Below are positions 1 to 9,291 of a stretch of 62,737 nucleotides of DNA, piece by piece. The stretch is from Faecalibacter rhinopitheci (GTDB taxonomy: Bacteria; Bacteroidota; Bacteroidia; Flavobacteriales; Weeksellaceae). A program made the position numbers and the translations under genes. Under the pieces are notes generated by a model, which did no database searches, had not been told where the DNA came from, and saw only the letters and a program-made list of their open reading frames with translations. How positions within the stretch are numbered: position 1 is the first letter of the stretch; the number at the start of each line of letters is the position of its first letter. The DNA is taken from NCBI RefSeq assembly GCF_015234135.1, contig NZ_JADGIK010000009.1, positions 1 to 62,737 of the forward strand, in the 5' to 3' direction.

Positions 1-83
<83 letters not shown>

Positions 84-92
84 TTTATAACA

Positions 93-126
93 AAGCTCAA
101 TCTTTAATTAGATTGGGCTTTTTTTA
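93..126 (+). terminator. intrinsic terminator after 5S copy 1
   Basis: A 10-bp stem (AAGCTCAATC with GATTGGGCTT, one G-U pair) encloses an 8-nt loop and runs into a T tract. The same hairpin recurs after copy 2. Confidence 0.9.
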
Positions 127-174
127 TCACATATCAGGATGTAAACCTGAACAAAAATTACACTTAAAATATTA

Positions 175-280
<106 letters not shown>

Positions 281-289
281 TTTATAACA

Positions 290-322
290 AAGCTCAATCT
301 TTAATTAGATTGGGCTTTTTTT
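290..322 (+). terminator. intrinsic terminator after 5S copy 2
   Basis: This is the same stem-loop as after copy 1 (AAGCTCAATC / GATTGGGCTT) followed by a T run. Confidence 0.9.
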
Positions 323-373
323 ACAAATTATCAGGAATGTAAACCTGACTAAAAATTACATCATAAAATATTA

Positions 374-479
<106 letters not shown>

Positions 480-486
480 TTTGTCG

Positions 487-521
487 AAAAGTCTTTAGAT
501 TTATTTCTAAAGACTTTTTTA
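487..521 (+). terminator. intrinsic terminator ending the rRNA unit
   Basis: The stem AAAAGTCTTTAGA pairs with TCTAAAGACTTTTTT around a short loop. It closes the rRNA transcription unit before the next gene. Confidence 0.9.
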
Positions 522-556
522 TTTCCTAAAAGTTCTATTTAAATTTAACTCCACTA

Positions 557-1600
557 ATGGAATTAATAATGAGTCACGGAAAATTTAGAGAAGATAAAAC
601 CTGTCAAAATTGTGGTAATAAAGTAGATCATCATTATTGCTCACATTGCGGACAAGAAAATACAGAAACTCGTCAACCTTTTTATTTTTTAATTACACAC
701 TTTATAGAAGATTTTGTGCATTATGATAGTAGTTTCTGGCATACGATTAAAAACTTATTTCTAAAGCCAGGTAAGATTACCAATGAGTATTTATCTGGAA
801 AACGAAATAGTTCTGTTAATCCTGTTAAGCTATATATATTTATCAGTTTTGTTACATTTTTCTTAATTGCTGTTGTTCCTTCTAAATCTTCAACTACTGA
901 AGGAAATGTAGAAATTTCACCTGCTAAAGAAGTTCTGAATAAAGAAAAAATACAAGTTAAACAGAGTTTAGATAGTTTAGTAATTGATGGATCTATCACT
1001 AAGAATCAAAAAGAATTTATAGATAAAGCAGTTGATGATGGAGATGAAATTAATTTAAATGAAGTTGATATAAAAACAATTGAAGAGTATGAAAAAGATG
1101 TAAATTCAAAAGCTCCAGTATTAACACGTTTCATATCTAAATTTAAAGAATTAAGATCTAATAATATATCAACTGAAGAAATTGCACAAAATATAATTGA
1201 GCATACGTTAAAATTGATTCCAAAAGCATTATTTGTATATATGCCTTTATTTGCATTCTTACTTTGGCTTTTTTACAATAAGAAAAAGAATTGGTATTTT
1301 GATCACGGTATATTTACATTACACTATTTCTCTGTTGTTTTAATATCGGTTTTATTGATTTATTTACTCACGGCATTATCTACTTATATTGAAATTAGTT
1401 TTATCGTTTCAATCTTGAGATTTATTGCAGTTTTAATAGGTTTGTATACTATAGTAAATTTTATATTAGGGCTGCATAGAAGATATAGAGAAAATATAAT
1501 TATAACACTTATAAAAGGAATTTTACTTATAGGTATCAATTCAATTATATTCTTTACAATAATCTTCGGAATTATAATTTATTCGTATTTACATATTTAA
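557..1600 (+). CDS. DUF3667-type zinc-ribbon membrane protein
   Basis: The N-terminus carries a double CxxC zinc ribbon (CQNCG ... CSHCGQ, about residues 16-33). This is followed by the conserved FxxxFWxTIKxLFLKPGKITNEYLxGKR segment typical of DUF3667 proteins of Bacteroidota. One membrane helix lies near residues 92-108, then a charged region of about 100 residues rich in Glu, Lys and Asp. Four or so further helices fill the C-terminal third. The function of the family is unknown to me; it is an inner-membrane protein. A second in-frame ATG at 569 (MSHGKF) is an equally likely start. No operon partner is obvious, although the next gene begins 18 nt downstream. Confidence 0.8.
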   Translation: MELIMSHGKFREDKTCQNCGNKVDHHYCSHCGQENTETRQPFYFLITHFIEDFVHYDSSFWHTIKNLFLKPGKITNEYLSGKRNSSVNPVKLYIFISFVTFFLIAVVPSKSSTTEGNVEISPAKEVLNKEKIQVKQSLDSLVIDGSITKNQKEFIDKAVDDGDEINLNEVDIKTIEEYEKDVNSKAPVLTRFISKFKELRSNNISTEEIAQNIIEHTLKLIPKALFVYMPLFAFLLWLFYNKKKNWYFDHGIFTLHYFSVVLISVLLIYLLTALSTYIEISFIVSILRFIAVLIGLYTIVNFILGLHRRYRENIIITLIKGILLIGINSIIFFTIIFGIIIYSYLHI

Positions 1601-1617
1601 TAGAAAAGCCATACGTT

Positions 1618-2226
1618 ATGAAATACATATTTTTTTTACTATTCATATTTTCTAGTTCTGCTTTTGGATGTAGTTGTTTACGATCTACGATAGAAGATAG
1701 TTTTAAAATTTCTGATGCGATTTTTATTGGTAAAGTGATAGCGATTGATTCTACCAAATATGATTATTCATCGAATAAAGTTTTCGCCTATACTTTTGAA
1801 ATTGAAAAAGATTTTAAACGAGAATTACCTAAACAAACTTCAAAGAAATATTATACTACAATCTACACTCCGTTAGGAAGTTTGTTTGGTGGATGTGGAA
1901 TGACATTTAATTTGAATGAAAGTTATTTAGTCTATGGATACCGCACATCATTAGGTGTAGATACTAATATTTGTACAAGAACAGATGTATTAAAAGATGT
2001 ATCCATAAATGAAATTAATGAATTGGAAAAATTGAAAAAAGAATTTTTAGCATCTAATGAGATTATATTGCCTTCTTATGTAGATGATGATTTAGAAGTG
2101 TTATCGAAAGAGTTTGATTTGTATCAATTAACAGCAGAAAGAAAAGAGAAGTTTTATTGGATTGGTTTAGGTGTTTTAGGAATACTTTTTATTGTGAGTT
2201 TGATATTTAATTTTAGAAAGAAATAA
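1618..2226 (+). CDS. exported TIMP/NTR-like protein with C-terminal membrane anchor
   Basis: A signal peptide (about residues 1-17) ends directly before a CSC motif (CSCLRSTIEDSF). A mature N-terminal Cys-x-Cys followed by an 'AIFIGKVI' strand resembles netrin/TIMP-like domains, in which the amino-terminal cysteine is functional. Further cysteines (GGCGM, NICTR) could form disulfides with it. A single helix near residues 180-198 with a lysine-rich tail anchors the C-terminus. The gene lies 18 nt after the DUF3667 gene and may be co-transcribed. The family assignment rests on pattern only; no inhibitory activity is implied. Confidence 0.55.
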   Translation: MKYIFFLLFIFSSSAFGCSCLRSTIEDSFKISDAIFIGKVIAIDSTKYDYSSNKVFAYTFEIEKDFKRELPKQTSKKYYTTIYTPLGSLFGGCGMTFNLNESYLVYGYRTSLGVDTNICTRTDVLKDVSINEINELEKLKKEFLASNEIILPSYVDDDLEVLSKEFDLYQLTAERKEKFYWIGLGVLGILFIVSLIFNFRKK

Positions 2227-2242
2227 TTTCATTTTTTAATAT

Positions 2243-2272
2243 GATCCTGAAACAAATTCAGCATGACGAAAA
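2243..2272. repeat. short intergenic repeat-like sequence
   Basis: GATCCTGAAACAAATTCAGC is an imperfect palindrome (CTGAA ... TTCAG) followed by ATGACGAAA. I recall similar 'CCTGAAACAAGTTCAGGATGAC' units scattered between genes in flavobacterial genomes. Only one copy is seen here, so its repetitive nature is an inference. Confidence 0.4.
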
Positions 2273-2281
2273 TAAAACAAA

Positions 2282-2305
2282 AAAGCCTCGCAATTGCGAG
2301 GCTTT
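2282..2305 (-). terminator. terminator of the arg-car operon
   Basis: A perfect stem GCCTCG-CAATTG-CGAGGC is flanked by an A run on the left, which becomes a T run on the minus strand. It lies 29 nt after the carB stop codon. Confidence 0.9.
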
Positions 2306-2333
2306 GAATTTATAACTTACGACTTAAAACGTT

Positions 2334-5300
2334 TTACTTGTTACGGTATTCGTTCCAAGTTTTGATTTTTAAATCATCCATAGTTAACGTTGTAAATGCA
2401 TTGATGTAAGCTGCTGCTAAACGTGCATTAGTTACTAATGGAATATTGAAATCTACTGCTGTACGACGGATTTGATAATCATTATCTAACTCAACTTTTG
2501 TTAAGTTCTTAGGAATGTTAATTACCATATCAATTTTCTTATCGTGTAAGTAAGACATTACATTTGGTTCTTTCTTATCCGATGGCCAGTACACTAAAGT
2601 TGAATAAACTCCATTTTCAGTAAAGAATTTGTGAGTTCCTTCAGTCGCGTAAATTTTGTATCCTTTCTTGATTAATTGTTTCGCTGGAGTTAATAAAGCC
2701 ACTTTCGACTCGATTGGTCCACCAGAGATTAAAACTGTTTTCTCAGGAATTTCGTATCCTACCGATAACATTGATTTTAATAATGCTTCTTCAGCCGTAT
2801 CTCCAATACATCCAACTTCACCTGTAGAAGACATATCTACTGATAAAACTGGATCTGCACCGGCTAAACGTGTAAACGAGAACTGAGAGGCTTTAACTCC
2901 AACGTAATCCAAATCGTATACAATTTCTGAGTGCCCTTTTTCAACTTCTAAACCTAATAAAACTTTAGTCGCTTTTTCGATCATATTGTTTCCTGCAACT
3001 TTCGATACAAATGGGAACGAACGAGATGCACGAATATTTGTTTCGATTACACGAACTGTATTGTTTTTAGATAAGAACTGAATGTTCATTGGTCCAGAGA
3101 TTTCAAAACGTTTTGCAATTTTTGCTGCCACTTTACGCATTTGGCGAATTGTTTCGATATACACTTTCTGTGGTGGATAGTACATTGTCGCATCACCAGA
3201 GTGAACTCCAGCAAACTCCACGTGCTCAGAAACTGCGTAATCTACAATTTCTCCGTTTTGACAAACTGCATCTAATTCAATTTCTTTTGCTCCTTGTACG
3301 AATTCAGAAACTACAACTGGATAGTCTGGAGAAACTTCTTTCGCTAATTTTAAGAAGGCATCTAATTCTTCTTTGTTCGAAACTACGTTCATTGCAGCTC
3401 CAGATAACACGTAAGAAGGACGAATTAAAACTGGGAAGTTTACTTCTTCTACGAATTTGTGAATCGCTTCTAAAGAAGATAACTCTTTCCAACGTGGTTG
3501 GTCAATTCCTAATTCATCTAAGATTTCAGAGAATTTGTGACGATTTTCAGCATCATCAATACGTAAAGGAGAAGTTCCCAAAATATTGATTTTTTCATCG
3601 TACAATTTCATTGCTAAATTGTTCGGAATTTGACCTCCAGTAGAAATAATTATACCGTCAGGGTTTTCGTATTCTAAGATATCCATTACACGTTCGAAAG
3701 ATAATTCTTCGAAGTATAAACGATCTGACTCATCATAATCCGTAGAAACAGTTTCTGGATTATAATTGATGATAATTGTTTTATATCCGTTTTTAGACGC
3801 TGTTTGCGCTGCATTAACACAACACCAGTCGAACTCAACTGACGAACCGATACGGTAAACACCAGAACCTAAGATACAAACTGATTTTTCAGTTTCTGGA
3901 GTAATATCATTTTCAGTTCCGTGGTATGTAACGTATAAATAATTTGTTTGTGCTGGGAATTCAGCCGCTAACGTATCAATTTGTTTTACAACAGGTTTAA
4001 TTCCAAAGTTCTTACGTAATTCACGAACCGTTAATTCGTTACGGTGAACGTTTGTATTTCCTTTTACTAAAACTGCAATTTGTTGATCCGAGAAACCTGC
4101 TAATTTTGCTGTTTTTACCAATTCAGCATCAACTTGTTCAAATCTTTCTAAAGCTTCGAATTCTTTAGAAATGTTGAAAATTCTTTCTAAACGTTGTAAG
4201 AACCATAAGTCGATCTTCGTTAAATCGTGGATTTTTTCGATAGAATATCCCGCTTTGAAAGCTTCTGTAATCGCGTATAAACGCTCATCATTTGGTTCAG
4301 CTAACCAAGTATCTAACGATTCTCCTTCTGGTATAACAAATGAATTGGCTACGAAACCTCTGTGTCCGATGTCTAACATACGAACCCCTTTCTGAATTGC
4401 TTCTTCGAAAGAACGTCCGATTGCCATAACCTCACCAACAGATTTCATTGCAGAACCGATGTTACGACGAACTCCGTAGAATTTGTTTAAGTCCCAACGA
4501 GGTAATTTAACAACACAGTAATCTAACGCTGGTTCGAACATCGCAGATGTTGTTTGCGTAACGCTGTTTTTTAATTCGTATAAAGAGTATCCTAATGCTA
4601 ATTTAGCCGCTACGAAAGCTAATGGGTAACCCGTTGCTTTAGATGCTAAGGCAGAAGAACGAGATAAACGAGCGTTTACTTCAATTACACGGTATTCTTC
4701 AGAAACTGTATCAAATGCGTATTGAATGTTACACTCTCCAACTACACCAAGGTGACGAATTGTACGGATAGCAACTTCACGTAATTTGTGGTATTCTGAG
4801 TTTGTTAATGTTTGAGATGGAGCGATTACGATAGATTCACCAGTGTGAACACCGATAGGGTCGAAGTTTTCCATATTACAAACTGTAATACAGTTATCGT
4901 ACGCATCACGTACCACTTCGTACTCAATTTCTTTCCATCCTTTTAAAGATTCTTCCACTAAAACTTGAGTAGAGTAGTTGAATGCTTTTTCAACTAATTC
5001 TAATAATTCCTCTTCGTTGTTCGCGAAACCTGAACCTAAACCTCCTAAAGCGTAAGCTGCACGGATAATTAATGGGAAACCGATACGTTTACCAGCTGCC
5101 ATTGCATCTTCTACCGTTTCTACCGCTTCTGAACGAGCAGTTAAAACGCCAATTTGGTCTAATTTTTCAATGAAAATATCACGGTCTTCTGTTGCTTCAA
5201 TTACAGGAATTTGTGTTCCTAAAACTTCAACACCGTATTTTTCAAAGATGTTATCTTTATTTAATTCAACCGCACAGTTTAAAGCTGTTTGTCCTCCAAA

Positions 5301-5564
5301 GGCAACTAAAACTCCGTCTGGTTTTTCTTTTTTAATTACTTCTTCTACAAAGTAAGGTGTTACAGGTAAGAAGTAAACTTCATCTGCAATACCTTCAGAA
5401 GTTTGAACAGTTGCAATATTTGGATTGATTAAAACTGTTTTAATTCCTTCTTCTTTTAAGGCTTTTAACGCTTGAGAACCAGAGTAATCAAACTCACCAG
5501 CTTGACCAATTTTTAATGCTCCTGATCCTAATACTAATACTTTTTTAATATCTTTTTTTAACAT
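2334..5564 (-). CDS. carB: carbamoyl-phosphate synthase large subunit
   Basis: CarB makes carbamoyl phosphate from ammonia, bicarbonate and two ATP, feeding arginine and pyrimidine synthesis. At 1076 aa it is the normal full length. The two homologous halves each begin with a nucleotide-binding motif (KVLVLGSGALKIGQAGEFDY at about residue 9; CILGSGVYRIGSSVEFDW at about 563). Each half has an ATP-grasp domain with a conserved N/R-rich end (EVNARLSRSSALASKATGYP; ETNIRASRSFPFVSKV). An MGS-like allosteric domain occupies the last 140 residues. It starts 11 nt after carA ends and is the last gene before the terminator. Its place behind argR-argG-argC-argD suggests that this copy is regulated with arginine synthesis. 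Confidence 0.98.
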   Translation of the reverse strand: MLKKDIKKVLVLGSGALKIGQAGEFDYSGSQALKALKEEGIKTVLINPNIATVQTSEGIADEVYFLPVTPYFVEEVIKKEKPDGVLVAFGGQTALNCAVELNKDNIFEKYGVEVLGTQIPVIEATEDRDIFIEKLDQIGVLTARSEAVETVEDAMAAGKRIGFPLIIRAAYALGGLGSGFANNEEELLELVEKAFNYSTQVLVEESLKGWKEIEYEVVRDAYDNCITVCNMENFDPIGVHTGESIVIAPSQTLTNSEYHKLREVAIRTIRHLGVVGECNIQYAFDTVSEEYRVIEVNARLSRSSALASKATGYPLAFVAAKLALGYSLYELKNSVTQTTSAMFEPALDYCVVKLPRWDLNKFYGVRRNIGSAMKSVGEVMAIGRSFEEAIQKGVRMLDIGHRGFVANSFVIPEGESLDTWLAEPNDERLYAITEAFKAGYSIEKIHDLTKIDLWFLQRLERIFNISKEFEALERFEQVDAELVKTAKLAGFSDQQIAVLVKGNTNVHRNELTVRELRKNFGIKPVVKQIDTLAAEFPAQTNYLYVTYHGTENDITPETEKSVCILGSGVYRIGSSVEFDWCCVNAAQTASKNGYKTIIINYNPETVSTDYDESDRLYFEELSFERVMDILEYENPDGIIISTGGQIPNNLAMKLYDEKINILGTSPLRIDDAENRHKFSEILDELGIDQPRWKELSSLEAIHKFVEEVNFPVLIRPSYVLSGAAMNVVSNKEELDAFLKLAKEVSPDYPVVVSEFVQGAKEIELDAVCQNGEIVDYAVSEHVEFAGVHSGDATMYYPPQKVYIETIRQMRKVAAKIAKRFEISGPMNIQFLSKNNTVRVIETNIRASRSFPFVSKVAGNNMIEKATKVLLGLEVEKGHSEIVYDLDYVGVKASQFSFTRLAGADPVLSVDMSSTGEVGCIGDTAEEALLKSMLSVGYEIPEKTVLISGGPIESKVALLTPAKQLIKKGYKIYATEGTHKFFTENGVYSTLVYWPSDKKEPNVMSYLHDKKIDMVINIPKNLTKVELDNDYQIRRTAVDFNIPLVTNARLAAAYINAFTTLTMDDLKIKTWNEYRNK

Positions 5565-5575
5565 CGTGATTCTGA

Positions 5576-6664
5576 TTATGCGTTAGCGCTTTTATATTTT
5601 TTTACTTCTTCGATGAATTCATCAAATAAATATTCTGTATCAACTGGACCTCCCATTGCTTCTGGGTGGAATTGAACTGTAAAGATTGGTTTAGACTCGT
5701 GACGAATCCCTTCACACGTTCCATCATTTAAGTTCGTGAAGAAGGTTTGGAATCTTTCTGGTAATTTAGAATCATCCACTGCGAAACCGTGGTTTTGAGA
5801 AGTGATGAAACATCTTTTAGTCCCAACTAATTGTACCGGTTGGTTGTGTGAACGGTGTCCATATTTTAATTTAAAAGTAGATGCACCAGCTGCTAAACTT
5901 ACCAATTGGTTCCCTAAACAAATCCCAAAGATTGGTTTATCTCCTTTTAAAGATTCTTTGATATTATTGATAGTAGGCACACATAAAGCAGGATCTCCAG
6001 GTCCATTCGAAATGAATAATCCATCGTATTCTAATGTTGAATAATCGTAATCCCAAGGCACACGAATTACTTCTACACCGCGGTTGGTGAAACAACGGAT
6101 AATGTTATTTTTAACACCACAGTCGATTAAAACAATTTTAATAGCAGCACCTTCGTTGTAACGAATTACTTCTTTACAAGAAACTTGATCCACTAAATTA
6201 TCTAAATCTGGATTGTAAAATTCTACATCTGTATCTGCAACGATTTTACCTAAAGTAGAACCTTGATCACGTAATTTCTTCGTGATCATACGCGTATCTA
6301 CACCGTAAATTCCAGGGATATTTTGGCTTTCTAACCAAGCACCTAATTTTTGAATTGCATTCCAGTGTGAGTAATCATCAGCATAATAAGAAACAACTAA
6401 TCCAGTCACTTGAATTTTATTTGATTCCATCCAAGTTTCAATTGATTCAATCATTGCTTTATCATCTGGAACACCATAGTTTCCGATCATTGGAGCTGTC
6501 ATTACCATAATCTGACCTTTATAAGAAGGGTCAGTCAAACTTTCATTGTATCCAACTAATGCTGTGTTGAATACTACTTCTCCTGCGGCAGAAGTGTAAG
6601 CACCGAAAGATTTACCTTCGATCTCTAATCCGTCTTGGAATACTAATTTTACTGTCTTATCCAT
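5576..6664 (-). CDS. carA: carbamoyl-phosphate synthase small (glutaminase) subunit
   Basis: CarA is a class I glutamine amidotransferase that supplies ammonia to CarB. The GICLGNQL nucleophile elbow (cysteine) and the FHPEAMGG histidine motif are both present. The N-terminal CPSase small-chain domain (FQDG..EGKSFGA) is complete and the length of 362 aa is normal. Its start overlaps the end of argD by 8 nt, indicating translational coupling. Confidence 0.98.
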   Translation of the reverse strand: MDKTVKLVFQDGLEIEGKSFGAYTSAAGEVVFNTALVGYNESLTDPSYKGQIMVMTAPMIGNYGVPDDKAMIESIETWMESNKIQVTGLVVSYYADDYSHWNAIQKLGAWLESQNIPGIYGVDTRMITKKLRDQGSTLGKIVADTDVEFYNPDLDNLVDQVSCKEVIRYNEGAAIKIVLIDCGVKNNIIRCFTNRGVEVIRVPWDYDYSTLEYDGLFISNGPGDPALCVPTINNIKESLKGDKPIFGICLGNQLVSLAAGASTFKLKYGHRSHNQPVQLVGTKRCFITSQNHGFAVDDSKLPERFQTFFTNLNDGTCEGIRHESKPIFTVQFHPEAMGGPVDTEYLFDEFIEEVKKYKSANA

Positions 6665-7793
6665 TGATGATAATGTTAATTTCAGTTTCTAATGCTGATA
6701 TGAATTTATCTACGTATTGTTTTGTAATAGTAAGTGGTGGTAGTAATCTAATTACGTTTGTACCTGCGTAACCAACAAAAATATTGTGTTTAGTTAACAA
6801 GTTATTTTTTAGTTCGTTGATAGGGAAATCAAACTCGATTCCGATCATTGATCCACGACCACGAACTTCTTGAATTTTTGGGAATTTATTTAATTGAATT
6901 CCGATGTATTCACCGATTTCCTTTGCGTTTACTACTAAGTTCTCTTGCTCAATCACATCTAAAACAGCAACTGCAGCAGCACAAGCTAAGTGGTTTCCTC
7001 CGAAAGTTGTTCCTAATAAACCGTAAGAAGCTTTAAATTCTGGAGAGATTAATACACCACCGATTGGGAATCCATTCCCCATACCTTTTGCCATAGTGAT
7101 TAAATCTGCTTTGATATCTGAATGTTGGTGTGCAAAGAATTTTCCTGAACGTCCGTATCCTGATTGTACTTCGTCTGCGATTAAAATCACTCCGTTTGCT
7201 GTACAAATAGTTCTTAATTCTTGAACAAATTCGTCTGAAGGTAAAATGATTCCTCCAACACCTTGAATTGGTTCGTAAATTACTGCAGCTACATCTCCAC
7301 CAGCGATGATTTCTTTAATTGCGTCAATGTTGTAATCAACGAAAGAAACTTTGTGGTGAGCATTAAATGGTGCAACAATTTTTGGATTGTCTGTTAAAGC
7401 AACTGTTCCTGAAGTACGTCCGTGGAAAGCGCCGTTGAAAGCAATGATTCGATCTTTACCTGTGTGGAAAGATGCTAATTTCGCTGCATTCTCGTTGGCT
7501 TCTGCTCCAGAGTTACATAAGAATAAAGTATAATCATCATATCCAGATAATTTTCCTAATTTCTCTGCTAATTCTGTTTGAATTGGAATTTGAACAGAAT
7601 TAGAGTAGAATCCGATATTGTTAAGTTGTTCAGTAATTTTTTGCACATAGTGAGGGTGTGCATGCCCGATAGAGATCACTGCGTGACCACCGTATAAGTC
7701 TAAATATTCTTTTCCGTTTTCGTCCCAAAGGATACAATCTTTGGCTTTAACCGGAGTTACGTTCATTAATGGATATACGTCGAATAGTTTCAT
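6657..7793 (-). CDS. argD: acetylornithine (or succinylornithine) aminotransferase
   Basis: This is a class III PLP-dependent aminotransferase acting on the N-acylglutamate semialdehyde step of arginine synthesis. It has the glycine-rich YGGHAVISIGHAHP segment, NSGAEANENAAKLA, the DEVQSGYGRSGKFF motif and the PLP lysine in ITMAKGMGNGFPIGG. Some Bacteroidota use N-succinyl rather than N-acetyl intermediates, and the sequence alone does not decide between them. It is separated from argC by a four-helix-bundle gene and overlaps carA by 8 nt. Confidence 0.93.
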   Translation of the reverse strand: MKLFDVYPLMNVTPVKAKDCILWDENGKEYLDLYGGHAVISIGHAHPHYVQKITEQLNNIGFYSNSVQIPIQTELAEKLGKLSGYDDYTLFLCNSGAEANENAAKLASFHTGKDRIIAFNGAFHGRTSGTVALTDNPKIVAPFNAHHKVSFVDYNIDAIKEIIAGGDVAAVIYEPIQGVGGIILPSDEFVQELRTICTANGVILIADEVQSGYGRSGKFFAHQHSDIKADLITMAKGMGNGFPIGGVLISPEFKASYGLLGTTFGGNHLACAAAVAVLDVIEQENLVVNAKEIGEYIGIQLNKFPKIQEVRGRGSMIGIEFDFPINELKNNLLTKHNIFVGYAGTNVIRLLPPLTITKQYVDKFISALETEINIIING

Positions 7794-7815
7794 TTTTGTT
7801 TATGTTTTATGTGAT

Positions 7816-8220
7816 ACGTTGTAGGTTATACGTTTTTAATTTTACTGATAAGATTAATTAACATAGCCTTGATTTGTTCAATTTGATTGTTTAAATTCTC
7901 AAAATCTTCATTAGTTAAATAATTCAAATCTTTAGCTAGGAATAATAAGTATGATGTTTCGTTAGCAGATCCTAAACTGATATTTAAGAATTGTGTTAAT
8001 TCTTTTGAAGAATATCTTCCACAACCTTCTGCAATATTAGTAGGAATTGAGCTTGAAGCTCTTCTAATCTGAGATGTTAATCCAAACATTTCCTCTTTTG
8101 GAAAAGTAGAAGTTTTTTGATAAACCATTAATGTTAATTCGTGGCCTAATTCCCAAACTTTTAATTTCTTATAATCTTGCATATTGAAACGTATAACTTA
8201 TTACTTATAACGTACAACTT
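7816..8220 (-). mobile_element. candidate IVS-like insertion carrying a four-helix-bundle gene (argC-argD spacer)
   Basis: The left flank contains GGTTATACGT (7824-7833) and the right flank ACGTATAACTT (8189-8199); 9 of 10 bases match as an inverted repeat. A second pair, TTGTA at about 7819-7823 against TACAA at about 8213-8217, lies outside the first. The whole unit is about 405 bp and holds one gene in the orientation of the surrounding operon. The element status is an inference from this architecture and from the similar unit at 57519-57916. Confidence 0.45.
7826..8182 (-). CDS. four-helix-bundle protein (23S rRNA IVS-protein family)
   Basis: This 118-aa protein has the family signature FGLTSQIRRASSSIPTNIAEG (about residues 33-53) followed by GR.SSKELTQFLNISLGSANE. 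Such proteins are encoded in 23S rRNA intervening sequences of several bacteria and as stand-alone genes in many Bacteroidota, and they form oligomeric helical rings. Their cellular role is not established. The gene interrupts the argC-argD junction, where neighbouring genes are otherwise closely packed. Its relative at 57561-57893 interrupts the fad operon. Confidence 0.85.
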   Translation of the reverse strand: MQDYKKLKVWELGHELTLMVYQKTSTFPKEEMFGLTSQIRRASSSIPTNIAEGCGRYSSKELTQFLNISLGSANETSYLLFLAKDLNYLTNEDFENLNNQIEQIKAMLINLISKIKNV

Positions 8221-8221
8221 A

Positions 8222-9208
8222 TTAAAACGCTACCGTCTTTAAATTAAGTCCTAAATTCTCTTCCCATCCGAAGATGATGTTCATATTTTGTACCGCTTGT
8301 CCCGATGCACCTTTAGTTAGGTTATCGATGATCGAAGTGATTAATAAAACGTCGTCTTGTTTTTGGATGTGTAATAAACATTTGTTGGTATTTACCACTT
8401 GTTTTAAAGCAATTGGCGCATCCGAAATAAATGTGTAAGGCTCGTCTTTGTAATATTCTTTATACAATTGAATTGCCTCTTCTTCTGATAAATCAGATTT
8501 TAAATAAACACCGGCTAAAATTCCACGAGCAAAATCTCCACGCATGGGTAAGAAATACACTTTGTTATTAAAACCAGGTTCTAATAAGTTTAACGTTTGG
8601 TAAATTTCACCTTCGTGTTGATGCTTAAATTCTTTGTAGAAAGATACGTTGTTGTTTCTCCAGCTGAAGTGAGTAGAAGCGGATAACGATTGACCAGCAC
8701 CAGTTGAACCAGTAACGGCATTGATGTGAATATCTGAATGAATGGCTTTACTTGCAGCTAATGGTAATAAGGCTAATTGGATGGCAGTCGCAAAACATCC
8801 AGGATTTGCAATATTTTTCGCTTCTAAGATGGCAGAACGATTAAATTCTGGTAATCCGTAAACGAATTCTCTTTCTTCAAATTTCTTATCAGCATCTAAA
8901 CGGAAATCGTTACTTAAATCAATTACAACGGTATGCTCTGCATATTTGTTGTTCGTTAAGAATTCTGCAGATTTTCCGTGACCTAAACATAAGAAAACAA
9001 CATCTGCATTTTCATCAATCTTATCCGAAAATACGATATCAGTTTCACCATATAAGTCATCGTGTACTTGAGCAACTGGATTTCCAGCATTAGAAGTGCT
9101 GTATACAGAAGAAATATTTAAGTTTGGATGATGAATCAATATGCGTAATAGTTCTCCGGCAGTGTAACCAGCTCCACCTACAATGCTAACGTTAATTTTG
9201 TGTGTCAT
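8222..9208 (-). CDS. argC: N-acetyl-gamma-glutamyl-phosphate reductase
   Basis: ArgC is an NADPH-dependent reductase for the third arginine step. The Rossmann start (NVSIVGGAGYTAGELLRIL) and the catalytic cysteine motif NPGCFATAIQLALLPL are intact, and the length (328 aa) is normal. It lies between argG and the inserted four-helix-bundle gene. Confidence 0.97.
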   Translation of the reverse strand: MTHKINVSIVGGAGYTAGELLRILIHHPNLNISSVYSTSNAGNPVAQVHDDLYGETDIVFSDKIDENADVVFLCLGHGKSAEFLTNNKYAEHTVVIDLSNDFRLDADKKFEEREFVYGLPEFNRSAILEAKNIANPGCFATAIQLALLPLAASKAIHSDIHINAVTGSTGAGQSLSASTHFSWRNNNVSFYKEFKHQHEGEIYQTLNLLEPGFNNKVYFLPMRGDFARGILAGVYLKSDLSEEEAIQLYKEYYKDEPYTFISDAPIALKQVVNTNKCLLHIQKQDDVLLITSIIDNLTKGASGQAVQNMNIIFGWEENLGLNLKTVAF

Positions 9209-9291
9209 TTTGTATTTTGTTGCGCGTGTTTATTGTAATCTATATTGAAATAAAGTGGATCCAATTCAATGAACCCACTTTAACGAATCAA

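Noticed and set aside
3089-3589. 166-codon ORF on the plus strand inside carB
   Set aside because: It is the antisense shadow of a highly conserved gene, has Leu/Arg-rich unnatural composition and no family resemblance.
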